From Adineta steineri (lineage: Eukaryota; Rotifera; Eurotatoria; Adinetida; Adinetidae), in assembly GCA_905250115.1 (NCBI GenBank), contig CAJNOI010000209.1, positions 70,102 to 134,101 on the forward strand: 64,000 bases of DNA, given 5' to 3'. Numbering within the stretch: position 1 is the first letter of the stretch; every line of letters starts with the position of its first letter. The translations under genes were made by a program, and so were the position numbers. A model generated the notes under the pieces. It was not told where the DNA came from. It did no database searches and was given only the letters and a program-made list of their open reading frames with translations. This document shows, one piece after another, positions 23,975 to 36,400 of the stretch.

Positions 23975-26006
23975 TTAAATATCAACATTATCATTATAAC
24001 GTTGTTGATGATGATATTGATGTGTATTAAAACTTGAATGTTGTTGTTCGCTCATTCTCATTGACATTTCTTGAATTTCTCGTGCTTCATGTAAACATCG
24101 ATCAAGACGATTATTTATTTCATCATCATCTTGTTCATAAAATTTAACAGTAAAATTTGATGTACCATTATCACCATCATTTTTTATACGTTGTTGATTA
24201 TTACCAATAGCAACATGCTCTTCATTTGAATTTCGTTTATATTCAACAGTACGAACATTTTTTGAATTTTCATTTGGAATATATTCAAATGGTAAATGAT
24301 GATTTTGTCGATTTGTTTCACTTCCAATTCGTTGATTTCTTGGTAGAACAGTTGAATATTCAACAGTAGTTGATGGTGGTAAAATATCTGTATGAGGAAT
24401 TTTTCGTACTGTTAAACGTTCACGAAAACGTTCTTTTATTTTTTCTCGATATGCTTTTGGTTCTGTACATCGTTCTAATGTATTTTCTAAATGCCAATTA
24501 TCATCATTATTATAATAATCTTGATATTCTTCAGATAAAACTTGTCGTTTACATAAATCACAATCAGAAAATGATTTTGGTAATGAACGACGACGAGGAG
24601 GATGATTCATATTATAATCTATTGTACCATAGGGACGACGAATAACATTACTCATTGATGTATGACTACGATATGGTACAGATGTATGATAATCATAATC
24701 AATACCATTCATAGAATTATGATGAAGATCATAATCACTTCGACTTTCACGATGATATCTTTCCATATTTTGTGCAAATGATGTATTTGTTATAGGATAA
24801 TGTGTACTTTGTGATACACTTGTATGACGATAAGAATTTAAATCAGGATTATTATTAGGAAGAGGTGGTAGTGGTGTAACTAGTTGTGCACGACTTGAAG
24901 TACCACTTGTATCTAAATAACGTGATGTTAAAGTTTTTGCTCCGATAGTACCTAAGGCTTTTTGTTGTTTACGACGACGTCTAAAATATTTAAGAAAAAA
25001 ACGATTAAAGATTAAATATATCATATATCTACTTACTGGAATAAAAGTGCTAAAACGATTACAAGAAGTAAAAGTAGTACATAAGCTAAAATAATTGGAA
25101 TAACAATCCAAATATCTATAGAAAAATCAAAAAAAAAATAGTATTATTAATAACAAATTATTCATTCACTTGATATTCCTGTCCATCCAATTGATTGAAT
25201 TCGCATTCGACTTGTTGTTATTATTGTTGGTATATTTGTTGTTATTGATGGTAATGGTATAGGTACACATGGTTCTGTTATTGAACAAAATGGTATTGTA
25301 TAAAAATAAAGTAAATAATTTGTTGGATGTTGTGAATAAATATGTCCTGGTAAAAATGTTATTTTCAATTCATATGTTGATACAGCTAATTGATGTGTTG
25401 TATGATTTCCATTTAAAGTTATATTTAAAATCGTAATACCGTCTGATGAGACACTTTCAATTCTTAATTCATCATAATTTAATTGTCCACTAACAAAATA
25501 AAGTACAGTTTTATGATAGGGTCGTGCATAGATTGTTGTAAAACATGGTATACGTAATGTTTGTAATGGATAATTTCGTGAATATATAAAACCATAATCA
25601 TTTGTTAATGAACCATTTTTACATATGTCACATTTTGTTTGTATATCACGTAAATTCCATGTTGGTACACAATGAAAACCAATTTCTGTAATTGCTTTAA
25701 ATGCGCATAAACTTCGATCACGTATTTGATATGTTGGAATATCAGAACATTGAGATTTTCCATTACATAATGTATTTATATAACGTAAATCATAATTATT
25801 ACAATTATGTGATAGATCAGGTTGACATGAACTTGAATCATGACCAAGACGTGATGGAAATGAACGAATATAATCAATTGATATAAGAAATGCTGGAAGA
25901 TTTGATTGCCATGTTTGATATTCTGGTGATTGTGGACATTCTAATGAAATTAAAGAATTTGTTGGACATATTGTTACTGATCTATTAGGTAATTCATATT
26001 CAGCAA
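23975..26006 (-). CDS. Single-pass membrane protein with SUEL-type lectin and CUB-like domains (5' end in gap)
   Basis: Visible exons: 25170-26006 (probable acceptor at its 5' edge), 25037-25115, 23975-24980. The extracellular part first has a Cys-rich domain (VTICPTNSLISLECP ... CQPDLSHNC ... INTLCNGKSQCSDIP ... FHCV), whose Cys spacing and CNGxxxC motif fit the galactose/rhamnose-binding SUEL lectin fold. It is followed by a CUB-like region (CDICKNGSLTNDYGFIYSRN, NYDELRIE) and a Thr/Pro-rich stalk. Exon 25037-25115 encodes one membrane helix (IPIILAYVLLLLLVIVLALL). The cytoplasmic tail of about 330 residues starts with RRRRKQQK and is disordered, rich in His, Tyr, Arg and Asn. Signal peptide and any earlier domains are in or beyond the gap at 26024. 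No enzyme domain. EVA-1-like receptors share lectin plus TM, but the CUB-like part differs. Function unknown. Confidence 0.7.
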
Positions 26007-26023
26007 CTTGGAAACAAAAAAAA

Positions 26024-26123
26024 NNNNNNNNNNNNNNNNNNNNNNNNNNNNNNNNNNNNNNNNNNNNNNNNNNNNNNNNNNNNNNNNNNNNNNNNNNNNN
26101 NNNNNNNNNNNNNNNNNNNNNNN
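26024..26123. other. Assembly gap (100 N)
   Basis: Exactly 100 N, flanked by A and T runs. It hides the 5' exon(s) of the lectin/CUB receptor-like gene. Confidence 0.99.
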
Positions 26124-28195
26124 TTTTTTTTGATTTTGACTAACTGATTATAACTTATATCATTATTCAATTGATGTGTGTCAATGTCTGTATGTACGTG
26201 TTCAATGCAAAATTATGTCAAATGAATGATCCTTTTTGTATGAATAAAAGATAAAGACAAAGAAAAAAGAGAAAAAAGGGCGCAGAGATGATGCTACTCA
26301 TCTTCGCCTACATTATGTACATGCACTCACACCTCCTCATACATCTGTGCACACGTTTTGTCTTCTTCTTATTATTACGTCGACATTTTCAAATAGAAAA
26401 AGAAAAGACTATTAATCCTTTTCAACGAGATCAATTGTATCGGTAAAAAATCTAACGACGATAAACCACTGATTTTTATAGTACTATTAATAAACTAACA
26501 CACAAAAAAAACATTTTTTTTTGCAAACAAGTCAAATAACATTATCTTTGAAAAATATATATAGTAATTAGAAATAATTTTATAATATTTGAGATTGATT
26601 TTAATAATCATAGTTTGTATATTTTGTAAATCAATCGAAAATTGTTAATGAAAAATTAAATGACAAGTGTTTTTATTGATAGAAATATTTCAATATTGGT
26701 ATTTAATATCTAATCTAAATTTCATTGATATTTATTTTTATATTTGGTATATGATGTTCAAATAATACATTTTTTTCTTAACCTTAATGGATTAGCTTGT
26801 AAGAATGAGAAGAATTCGTTTCTTCTTTTTCATAGTCAAACATGACGATTAAATATGCTATGTATGTGGATTATTTGATAATTGTATTGTTATGAAGTTA
26901 TGTTCTTTCAATATTATAAAAACTATATGAATACTTCTGTTTAGTCCTAGATATTATAGATTTTATACAAAAAAAATATCAGAATTATTATATGCATTAT
27001 GATAGATATAATAATACGTTTGATGTTAAATATTTCTAAAATTAATATAATACGCTTTTTTTTCTGATGGAATTGTATTATCAAAGAATTAAAATTTCTT
27101 TATTAGGATTTTATCGTAATCGTGTATTAATTAATGTTTGTACTCATTCTTTGTTGTATAGTAGAAACTATAGAAACCTTTAAATTCTTCTATTCATTTT
27201 CCGCTATGTTTACAATAGTATTTCTATCCAGACTATTTTTCAATTAAAAAGTAATAGTTTTTAAAAAGGTTCAAGAGTAGACATAGACAGTCTAAAAAAA
27301 GAACACAATATATTATAATAATTATAAAAACCACCTACGTGTCTACATAGGTTCGGTTTTATGTTTATTTCATGCAATAGAAAGAGAGAATATCTATGCA
27401 CATAGATTTACGAAAAAAAATTACCTTTTCATATCTGATCAATATATTATTCATCAAAATGTACTAGTGGTACAAAATATGCATAGAACGAATAAAAAAA
27501 ATATTTATTAATGATTTAATTTTTTTAAACATATGAGATGAAATTAGTTAAAAGTATTTGATATATATATCATTTTATCATTGAAATATATTTCTATATT
27601 CTAATAGTACCCATTTATGTTATAGATGTTTTCGCGGAAAGAAAAAATGTTTTTTTTACGATAAAGTTACAAGTAGCAATGCGTCAAAACATGCCTCGAT
27701 GTATGCTATGATGTCAGGAATAAAGAAAAACAAGCTACCGACACCCTCATTTTACTCGTATTTCTTTTCTTTTTCTGTATTTTGTTTCTCAATATGTCTC
27801 GTCTCGTCTCGACCATGCGGGCGGCTGTCTGTCTAGTCACGAGGACTACAAACCATATTTTCTTTGATATGTATTCATTCTATAGGTAATTAGAAGATAA
27901 TAAACACAAAATGTCTATAGATATTTGCGAGTACTTATTATGATGAAAAATAGGTATTTATTTTGTTTTATATTCTTATATGAAGGCAGACATAGTTAAA
28001 TAGATGATTCAGGTAAAAGTTATGTTGAATTGCATTTATGTTATATGTAACGAAATTATTTTCGACGAAATGTGGATTTATGAAGAAAAAATTATATCAG
28101 AATATACGTAGAGAGTGAATATATTCTTTATTTTAGATCTTCTCAGGTATTAATTATTTTCTCAGTAAATTTTTTGTGCATATACTTCAAATGTT
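26124..28195. other. Gene-free AT-rich interval
   Basis: No family recognisable. It may contain 5' UTR or promoter of the lectin/CUB gene (left) and promoter of the IAP gene (right). A small less AT-rich patch with TCTCGTCTCGTCTCGACC lies near 27796-27813. No tRNA-like box A/B pairs or repeats of note seen. Confidence 0.5.
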
Positions 28196-30414
28196 ATGAG
28201 TGCATCTGGTATTAATTTTACTGGTCAAAGTGTTACCACCTGTGATAATACATGTATTTTGAATATATCTCAATGGTCACGAGATATAGATCCATTTAGT
28301 ATACATTCTCTTTGTTCAACTGAAATATTAACAATATCTCAATCTATGTCTTATTCAAGTGATGATTGTAATCCTCGTAAGTATTAAAATTTATCATAAG
28401 TTATCAGATTTTAATTGTGTTTTTTTTCTATAGAAAATCCATCAAAACGACAAAAGACAGATATGACATACTCCTGGAGAGAACCAAACGCATTCGCACG
28501 TTCTCGTTCTTGTACATTTTCTGATTGGATTCATCCCGAAACATTTAAATCTCGAGTGATTGAAGCTGGATTTTTTAGTTGTAATTTAAAAGATCGAGTT
28601 ATTTGTATTCATTGCAATCTCATCTGTGAACAATGGAATACTGAACATGATCCATGTGAGGTACATAAAATACTTTCTCCAAATTGTCTATTTGTTAAAT
28701 CAATGCCTAAATATACTCCATTATCGATCTATGCAAATCCTGAACAACGTTTAGCATCATTTTCTAATTGGTCTAATAAAATATCTTTATCAATAGATAA
28801 ACTTGCTCATGCTGGTTTCATTTTTGATGGTTCTCAAATCAAATGTTTTTATTGTCATGGCTTATTTAAACATTGTGATTCTATTAACCATCCACTTGTT
28901 GAACATATACGATGGTTTCCTTATTGTAATTATGCTAGACAACTATGCGGTGAAGGATTATATTATAAAATTCAACGATCTATAAATACTATGCCAAGTT
29001 TGTAAAATTTAAAAAATTTGATAATCAATAGAATTTGAATTTATTTAGTAAATAATCAATTAGAAAATTCATTTGATGAAAATACAATATCACAACATGT
29101 TGCTGCATATGTTGATTTACCTAGTTCAAAATATTTAATTAATCAAAAGCAATTTGAACCATCACTTATTCAACGTTGTTTACAAAATCAATTTAGACTT
29201 AAAAGTAAACGAACATAGTTGATAAATTTGTTTGAAGTTTTTTTTTATTAATTTAGATAATGGTTTTACTGAGAATACTGATCTCTATATTGCATGTTTA
29301 ATTTTACAAAAACATGAAAAATTTGGTGAGATAAAAAAAAATATCAAGATTCCAACTGTAGAAATGCAAAAGATATACAGATCAAGACAAATATTGACGA
29401 ATAATGTTTATCAGTTATTACCTTATACTGGTAAGAAAATTTATATTTAAAGAAAATTCTAATTCTAAATATATAGATATATTAATTTCATTTGAAAATG
29501 ATCTTCAAGAATATGAAAACCAACGACAAAGTATAGTTTATATTTAAAAAAAATTAAAAAGAAAACTTTTTTATTTATTAGAATTGAGTGAAGAATTTAT
29601 TGAAGAAAAAAGTATTAGTATTGAACGAGAAAAATCATTACATAAATGGTCATTAATTAACCCATCTCGATATGATATAACTAAAGGAGGTTGGATAATG
29701 TATGATAATTATTTTAAATGTCCTCATTGTCATATACAATACAATAATTGGAAATCAGATGATAATCCATTAAATATTCATAAATATCTTTCACCATTAT
29801 GTTTATTTGTTCTTTCAACAAATCCATTTAATTACGAACGAATATCTATTAAAAAAATGGACGAAGAATTTACTGATGAGTTTATTATTAATGCTGCTTC
29901 ACAACCATATACTGGTCTTGTTCGAGCGAGACATGAATCTGGTCATACAATCTCAGATCGATTAAATTCTTTTGAACAATTTCCAAATCATGTTTCAAAT
30001 GATACTAATGAACTAGCAATATCTGGCATTTACTATGACAATCGTACCAAGACTATTAAATGTTTTTATTGTGAATCTAATATGCGTATTATCAATGGAG
30101 ACTCAAGCTTCACTCAATGTTTTCAACATCTTCATCGTGTATCGAATTGCCATTATATAAAACAAATAAATGATGTCAATTCACATTCATTAAAACAACA
30201 ACGTAAATTTTTCGAATATAAATCTAGATTATATTACTTTTTTCCTCTTTTTATAGCGTCTAATAAATGTTCATGGTGTATGGTAAATGAAAAACGATTA
30301 ATGGCTTTACCATGTCGTCATTTTTGTTTATGTGATCAATGTGCACATATTAAACAATTGTGTCCAATATGTCAAATAGAAGTAACAGCTTATGTTATTG
30401 TATACTCATCTTAA
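28196..30414 (+). CDS. Inhibitor-of-apoptosis protein with four BIR domains and a C-terminal RING
   Basis: Exons: 28196-28376, 28434-28997, 29049-29204, 29257-29430, 29477-29530, 29582-30202, 30257-30414 (the last intron, 30203-30256, is 54 bp, stop-free and in frame, so unspliced reading is also open). All BIR zinc ligands (CX2C-H-C) are present: BIR1 CIHC..H..C (16 and 6 spacing), BIR2 CFYC (16, 6), BIR3 CPHC (16, 6), BIR4 CFYC with a slightly longer 18-residue spacing. The RING at the C-terminus reads CSWC, PCRHF, CDQC, CPIC and fits IAP-type C3HC4. Known: IAPs bind caspases or their partners through BIRs and ubiquitylate via the RING. BIR3 and BIR4 sit in a second pair separated by a helical linker. 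A small gene with an IAP-type RING lies 1.6 kb downstream on the other strand. Start ATG at 28196 is preferred because 28191 gives an immediate stop. Confidence 0.88.
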
Positions 30415-30956
30415 TAATATTATGGATGATATAAAACAAACAAAAAAACTTTGATTAATGGATCAAAGTTCTATATATGTATAGATATCCGGTGCAAAGT
30501 TTTTACTGATGATTAAATAATATATTTCATCTTATTTATACTTAGTACATGCGTCCAAGTATTTAATCGCGGTATAAACGAAAAATAACTCAACTAATAA
30601 TTAGTCATTTTTATGTATTTATTCATGAATTTTACATAAACAATAAAAAATGTTGTAGGGAGGGAGGAAGGAAACAGATTTTTAAAATTAAATACCATAA
30701 AGATATACAAACACTACATAAATGTTAAATATGACTCATGAAAAAAATGATTGCTTCTTTTCTTTCTCATATAGATTTTACTAGTACTCCTAAATGTCAA
30801 TTCAGTCAAAATATTGAATGATAAAAATATTCCTGGATTTTTTACTGATTAACTGATTGTTTAAAAATTATTCTACCGTGCCTTGACGTAGAGTAGTGAG
30901 CACATATTTGAATAGCATTAAAATATAGTTAGTAAAAACAAATGGGTGTCATTTAA

Positions 30957-31307
30957 GTGGTCAGTAGAATAAATAAAACGGTCAGTAAAACAAAAAATTC
31001 AAAAATCAATAGACTTATTGAATGGTCAGTAAAGTAATGGTTGATCAGTGAATTATTAAAATGGTCAGTAATTAATTTGATAGATCCACAATAAAATTTA
31101 AACGATCAGTAAATAAAATGAAATGGAAAGTAAAAAAATATAACTTGTACAAAGATGTACTACTTTTCTTTTTTTTACTGACAAAAATCATATTTTTTCA
31201 CTGCTACTTCCGCAAAATCTACTGACCATTTTTGAATTATTTATTGATTTTTTTGAAAACTGACCAATTAATATATTTACTGATATTCTAATTATTTTAC
31301 TGACCGC
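30957..31307. repeat. Inverted array of GGTCAGTAAA motifs
   Basis: On the left the motif GGTCAGTA or GATCAGTA occurs at 30959, 30980, 31024, 31043, 31063 and 31104. On the right its complement ACTGAC(C) occurs at 31177, 31221, 31259, 31279 (ACTGAT) and 31299. The spacers are AT-rich and partly mirrored (AATTCAAAAATCAATA against TGAATTATTTATTGAT). The whole is an imperfect palindrome about 350 bp long. Looks like a MITE or fold-back with subterminal motif repeats. Confidence 0.7.
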
Positions 31308-31702
31308 AGAACATATTCCCAAAACAAATCAAATCGGTTAGAATAAAAGCTATGAATATTTCAATATTTGTTGCTTTTGTCCTATTAACTGGGATGTCAG
31401 TAACACACAATAACAGCAAATGCGCACGTGGAGAAAGTGAAAGAAATATTAGACAAAACAAAATGTAAATATTTCCGAAAAATAGCAAGTGCTTTGAAGG
31501 TAGTCTCTTTTTAGATATCGTTTGTTATGCTTATATAGAACTAAATAAAAACTATCAAGACAATCCAATGAAAATAGAAAATATTCATCTGATTTTCTGC
31601 TACAGATGATATATTTGCATATGTTCATTACTCTAAACAAAGACATGATAGAATGAACTTTAAATATACACTTAGAGCGTTTCTCATTTTTTCAAAATAT
31701 AT

Positions 31703-31847
31703 GTTGCAGGAGAAATTAAAATCGAGGAGAATTTGAAATTCCCCCCAGGGGAAATTAAGATTTTAATCTCTCCTAGGGCAAATTAAAATTCTTTTTTTTC
31801 CTATGATTTTTCTGAGAAAAATTCAAGATTTTAACTTCTCCTGTAAC
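31703..31847. mobile_element. 145-bp palindromic MITE-like element
   Basis: Ends are inverted repeats: GTTGCAGGAGAAATTAAAAT on the left and, read in reverse complement, GTTACAGGAGAAGTTAAAAT on the right. ATATAT flanks both sides and may be the target duplication, though it is low complexity. Inside, the GAAATTAAAAT-type motif recurs around a CCCCCCAGGGG centre. No coding capacity. Confidence 0.7.
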
Positions 31848-31983
31848 ATATATGTTAACATAAAAAATGAAGAAATATTTATGCAGAAGTTCTCCATTAT
31901 TTGTCATGCGATTCGTTTACTATATAATTATTGAAAAGTTAATTAAAAGATTACATAAAAAAAAATAATATCCAATGAACATT

Positions 31984-32241
31984 TTAATCATATATTCTGA
32001 TTAATCCTTTAATATTTGATCCACATGTTGGACAAGACTTTAAACTATGACCACATGGTACACATACATTAAAATGACCACAAGGCACAAGTCCCAGTGC
32101 TCGCTGCCTTTCGAAACATACAATGCACAAAGTACTACTTGATGTTGAAACCTGTTGCGATTGAGATGATGGTTTATTTTCAATATTAGGTGTCTTATTA
32201 TCATCCATACACATACACTTATATATGTGTATAGTCAAGCT
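31984..32241 (-). CDS. Small protein with IAP-type RING finger
   Basis: The RING is complete: CIVC, 11 residues, CGH, then CVPC, 6 residues, CPTC, followed by NIKGLIRIYD, which resembles the tail of IAP RINGs (GTIKG.R). The N-terminal part is a Ser/Gln-rich linker (SSQSQQVSTSSS). The first in-frame ATG is at 32209; an acceptor-like TTTCTAG just upstream of 32241 suggests one or more earlier exons. An open frame at 32310-32528 could supply exon 1 with a GT donor near 32360, but it lies in repeat-like DNA. No BIR domain is visible upstream. It may be an E3 ubiquitin ligase fragment derived from an IAP, or a stand-alone RING protein. Confidence 0.65.
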   Translation of the reverse strand, partial: SLTIHIYKCMCMDDNKTPNIENKPSSQSQQVSTSSSTLCIVCFERQRALGLVPCGHFNVCVPCGHSLKSCPTCGSNIKGLIRIYD

Positions 32242-33433
32242 CTAGAAATAGAAAATAGTTTAATAATAATATAGTACATGCAGAAAGGAATTGCCAATGT
32301 AATATAGGTTCAGTGGGAAGCTGTTCGTCGAAAATTGCTAGAATAATAACAGATTGCTACTCCAGACATTTTCGACGAATTATTTGTCAACAAAATTTTC
32401 TTCCACGAATTACTCATTGAAAACTTCAACGAACAATCCACTTGACGAATGACTACTTTCTCTGTAGTTCTATCAATAAATGAATCGTAATTAGATACAT
32501 ACTTGTCCGATTTTTGTGACTGATTCATATCAATTAAACTCTCTATTCTATCGATTAAAAATTTTATATATATTATCGGGAAAAAATGAGTACTATTAGG
32601 TAATTGATCATGATATCGATATGAAAATCATGATTTTGATACGATTGAGAACGAAAAGTAATTAAGAGCGTTCTGTCATTATTTCGTATGACTCATTCTT
32701 TACTATACCTTCCAACTTGGAAAATTCCAACTAGAATATAATTTAATTCCTACATGATATGTGATACTTATTGTATCGATTGGGTTCACATTTACCAATC
32801 AAAACTTTTTTTAATATTTTAAATATATCTACTTATTGTATAAAATTACTTTTCTTGATTTTTTTCTTGTCAGTTTTAGAAAAGTTCAAATGAACATAAA
32901 ATATAACAAGATGTCAGTTCAAATATTTTTTCTCACTATTGTTTAAATAAATTCTTTTTCTAAAAAAGAATTATTGATATTTCTGTTATAAATTTAATAA
33001 TTAAAAGTATTCTTAACCAACACCGAAATGAAGGTAATATGACGAGTTAAGATAATTCATTATTATCATGTTTATATACAAGTAAATCTTCTGATGTTTT
33101 CCAATACTATAATAGACAAAAGTTGAATTATTCTCATTTTATAACTTTGTACTGTCTGATCAGAAGGTCAGACATTCATATTAGTTTTTTTTTTCATTCA
33201 TCACTTCTTATTGATTTATTTCTAATCACATTTATAGTCTAGATCACTAAAACGATTTTACTAATCGTTAATTTTTTTTTTGATGATTCATAATGCATTA
33301 AACAAAAACTAGTGAAATATCTTTAAAAAATCACTATAACAAATAATCTTTTGAATAACAAAAGAAAATAAACGGAAATTAGGAAAAAAATGAAACAACA
33401 ATAATAACAACCAAAACATATTCATTATTGTTA
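32242..33433. other. Spacer with short inverted motifs
   Basis: Between the small RING gene and the 3' end of POLR1A. Near 32322-32450 the sequence TTCGTCGAAAAT and its complement ATTTTCGACGAA recur in several imperfect copies, forming hairpins. Nothing else recognisable. Confidence 0.5.
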
Positions 33434-36400
33434 TCATGAAGATAATTTCGTCAAAACATCAAAAGCACCTGTACCACATTTAACCATACGTCCAGTTACT
33501 AAACGTGATGATGGAGATTTTAAGTCTTCATGTTCACCTAAACAAAAAAATAATAATAACGTTTGTCCATTTTTGAAAGGCTTAAAACAGTGGTTTATCC
33601 CGCGGGGGGGGAGACGGGGCTTTTTGCTCTCTCGGGGGGTGTCCCTCCCCCCCCCCCCCCCCCCCAAGAGAGATTTTTACCGTCCCGGCAGTTAATTTCG
33701 CACCCTCGGACGAAAAAAGCTAGATAAAACACTGGCTTAAAAAGATAATTTGAACAAAAAATTGTCGAGCTTTAACCTCTAGTTTAAAAATAGTTTCAAT
33801 ACAACGTTATTTACCATGTAATAATGCTTCTTTTAAATAAGATGTTGATGTTTCAAATGTTATTTTTTGTAATGGACTTGCATTTGTTCTTAAACCTAAA
33901 CGATTACATGGTTTATAAACACCTTCATATGTCATATAATCTGCTAATAAAGATAAATGTCTATAATCAACTTCAATTCCATAAGCACCGAATACACGAT
34001 TTATTTCACGTATTAATGTACGATTAGCTGCTTCAATACCAAATATTTGTGCCATACGATGTATATTATTTGTATATATTCGACATAAATCAAATACTTG
34101 ATAATATGTCATTAATGCATTGATATTTTCACCTTCAGTTGATAGAATATATTCAGTATCATCTGAATCTGCTTTAGTTTTTCCACGATATTCTTTATTT
34201 TCTGATATAAAACAATTTTGAATACCAACTATAGATGTTATAGTTGTTCGAGATGCTTCATGACGTATTAATGATTCGAGATCAATACGAGGTTGTGTAG
34301 CAGGAAATATCATAGTTAAACGACACCATAAATTATTATCAAGATCAGCAGTATATTCATGAATATAATCGGCATGTTTACAAACATTCTAAATAAAGAA
34401 TATGAAAATTTTGTTTTTGTTTTTAGTATATACATACACCGAATCGTTCGTTGTAAGTGTTATTTCCATTTTTTGTAGTTTTCTCATGGCTTTTTCTGGC
34501 TTTTTTACTTGGTGGTTCATCATCATCATTGTTATTACTTGGCACTTCTTGTTCATCATTATCATTTGCTTCTTCTTTGAATGTATCCAATGCTATTCAA
34601 AATATTAGAGAATTGTATATATATTCATTCGACTCTGTAAGATTTAAGAGAAAACTAAGACGTAGATTTACATATCTAGTTTAACATATTAAAGATATGC
34701 ATTAAGGCTATACTTTTTGTTGATAAATATTTCAATGCTACATCAAAAACTCTCAGTATAATTCGTTAACTATGAATGAATATGATCGATTAATACTATT
34801 ATCTAATATCAAGTTTTTAAGTAGAATAAAAGCCTGATATATAAAGTCATCAACGACTATTTGTCTCGGAACATCCGTTCTTCTGACTAGTATGTGGTTA
34901 GTCAGCGCACGGGAAGCGTAAGTAATAAAACGAAAGAAAAATTGGGTTTACGAAACTGCTTCCGAACAGTACCCTATACTGTAAAGTACCCGACAGGCAA
35001 GGGAATTCTTTCTTTAATATCTATCAATAATGAATATTGATATACAGAATAAAGTAATCATCTCTGAATTTACACATTCTATATCAATCTCAGAAGCTTT
35101 TGCTGATATGTTTTGAAACTTGAGAATCTTAATCTATCTTTACCTTGTACATCATCATCGTCATCAATAATATCTTGTTTAATACTAATTTTTGATGCAG
35201 TTAACTGATCATTATCATCTGGATTATCGTGCATAGGTGCTTCATCATCAGTACCATTTTCTTCATTATTATTATTATCATCATCATCATCGTATTCTTT
35301 TTCATCATTTCTATTTGATTTTTCTTTAGCTGTATTAGCTTCTCCATTAGCTTGTTCATCATCGTCATCATCATCATCGTCATCTTTTTCCATTGCTTCT
35401 TGTTGATCATCTTTATCATTTGAATTATTAATAGTTACTTTATCACGAATATGTGCTGATCTTAAAAGACCACTTGTTGTTAATTCTTTACGTTTTTTAT
35501 TTATTGCACGACATAAACGTGGTATAAAATATGTTTCAAATGAACGTAAAATTTCATTTAATTGTTTTTTTCCATAATTTTCATTAAATTTAAATTCAAT
35601 TGTATATGTACGTTTATGGTCATTTAGTTTTAATGAAAGTTTTTCATGAATATTTAAATTTGTTAATACCTGAGAAAATACAAGACGAGACCAACGACGT
35701 TGTAAACGTTTTGCTTTACGTAATGCTGATGAACTATGTAAAATAGGCACTTCCATTGTTGGTGTTTTAACATTTAACGAAGCAACCATAAGTAACTCAC
35801 GAAGACGTGGTACACCTAATGTAACATTCATCTCACCACGACCAGCAAAATGAAAAGCTAAAACAGATATACGATAAAGAATATTATTTAAAATATGTAT
35901 GGGAAGATGTAAGTTGAGCGTCTGCAGTCACATCTATACTTATCCATTGGGGAACCGAGACGGTGAGGATGTGGGTGCTGTACTTACCTAGCGCCCACAC
36001 CCAAACCCATACCGACACTCACACCCACGCTCTCATGTTTTCATAGGGTGTGCAGAAAGCCGAGTTACATCATCTAACGAAGGAACGAAATTTCTAGCTC
36101 ATCTGTTTTACAAAGCAAAATCATTTTATTATTCTTATAGTTTTCGATGCTAAAACTTTCTTTTCTAATAGAAGTTACGAAATAATTTGACTTACTATTC
36201 AATGTCATTTGTGTACTAGGTTCTCCAATTGATTGTGCAGCTAAAATTCCTACACTTTCACCCGGATCAATACAAGATTTTAAAGATTTAAAATGAAGCA
36301 TTTTTTCAAATGCTTTTTTATCCATTTTCGTTTGATCTAATTTTCCATGTGTATTCATATAATTTCGTATTAAATCATCTAAACGTTCAGTAATCGCACC

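Larger units (their letters stand above)
30415..31983. other. Intergenic interval with two repeat structures
   Basis: Convergent spacer between the IAP gene and the small RING gene. It holds the GGTCAGTA inverted array (30957-31307) and a 145-bp palindromic element (31703-31847), listed separately. Short open frames at 31297-31646 overlap repeat DNA and are not called. Confidence 0.6.

Noticed and set aside
27790-27850. GC-richer patch considered as a tRNA gene
   Set aside because: No box B (GGTTCGANNCC) or acceptor-stem pairing could be found.
32310-32528. Open frame considered as exon 1 of the small RING gene
   Set aside because: A GT donor and phase would fit, but the DNA is made of repeated TTCGTCGAAAAT-type motifs, so coding status is doubtful.
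33588-33734. Poly-G/poly-C stretch considered as pure sequencing artefact
   Set aside because: The matching 8-bp flanks and inverted ends support a real insertion, although the exact homopolymer lengths may be wrong.
34402-34684. Hydrophobic open frames on the + strand
   Set aside because: They are antisense shadows of the acidic Asp/Asn/Lys-rich POLR1A exon at 34438-34592.
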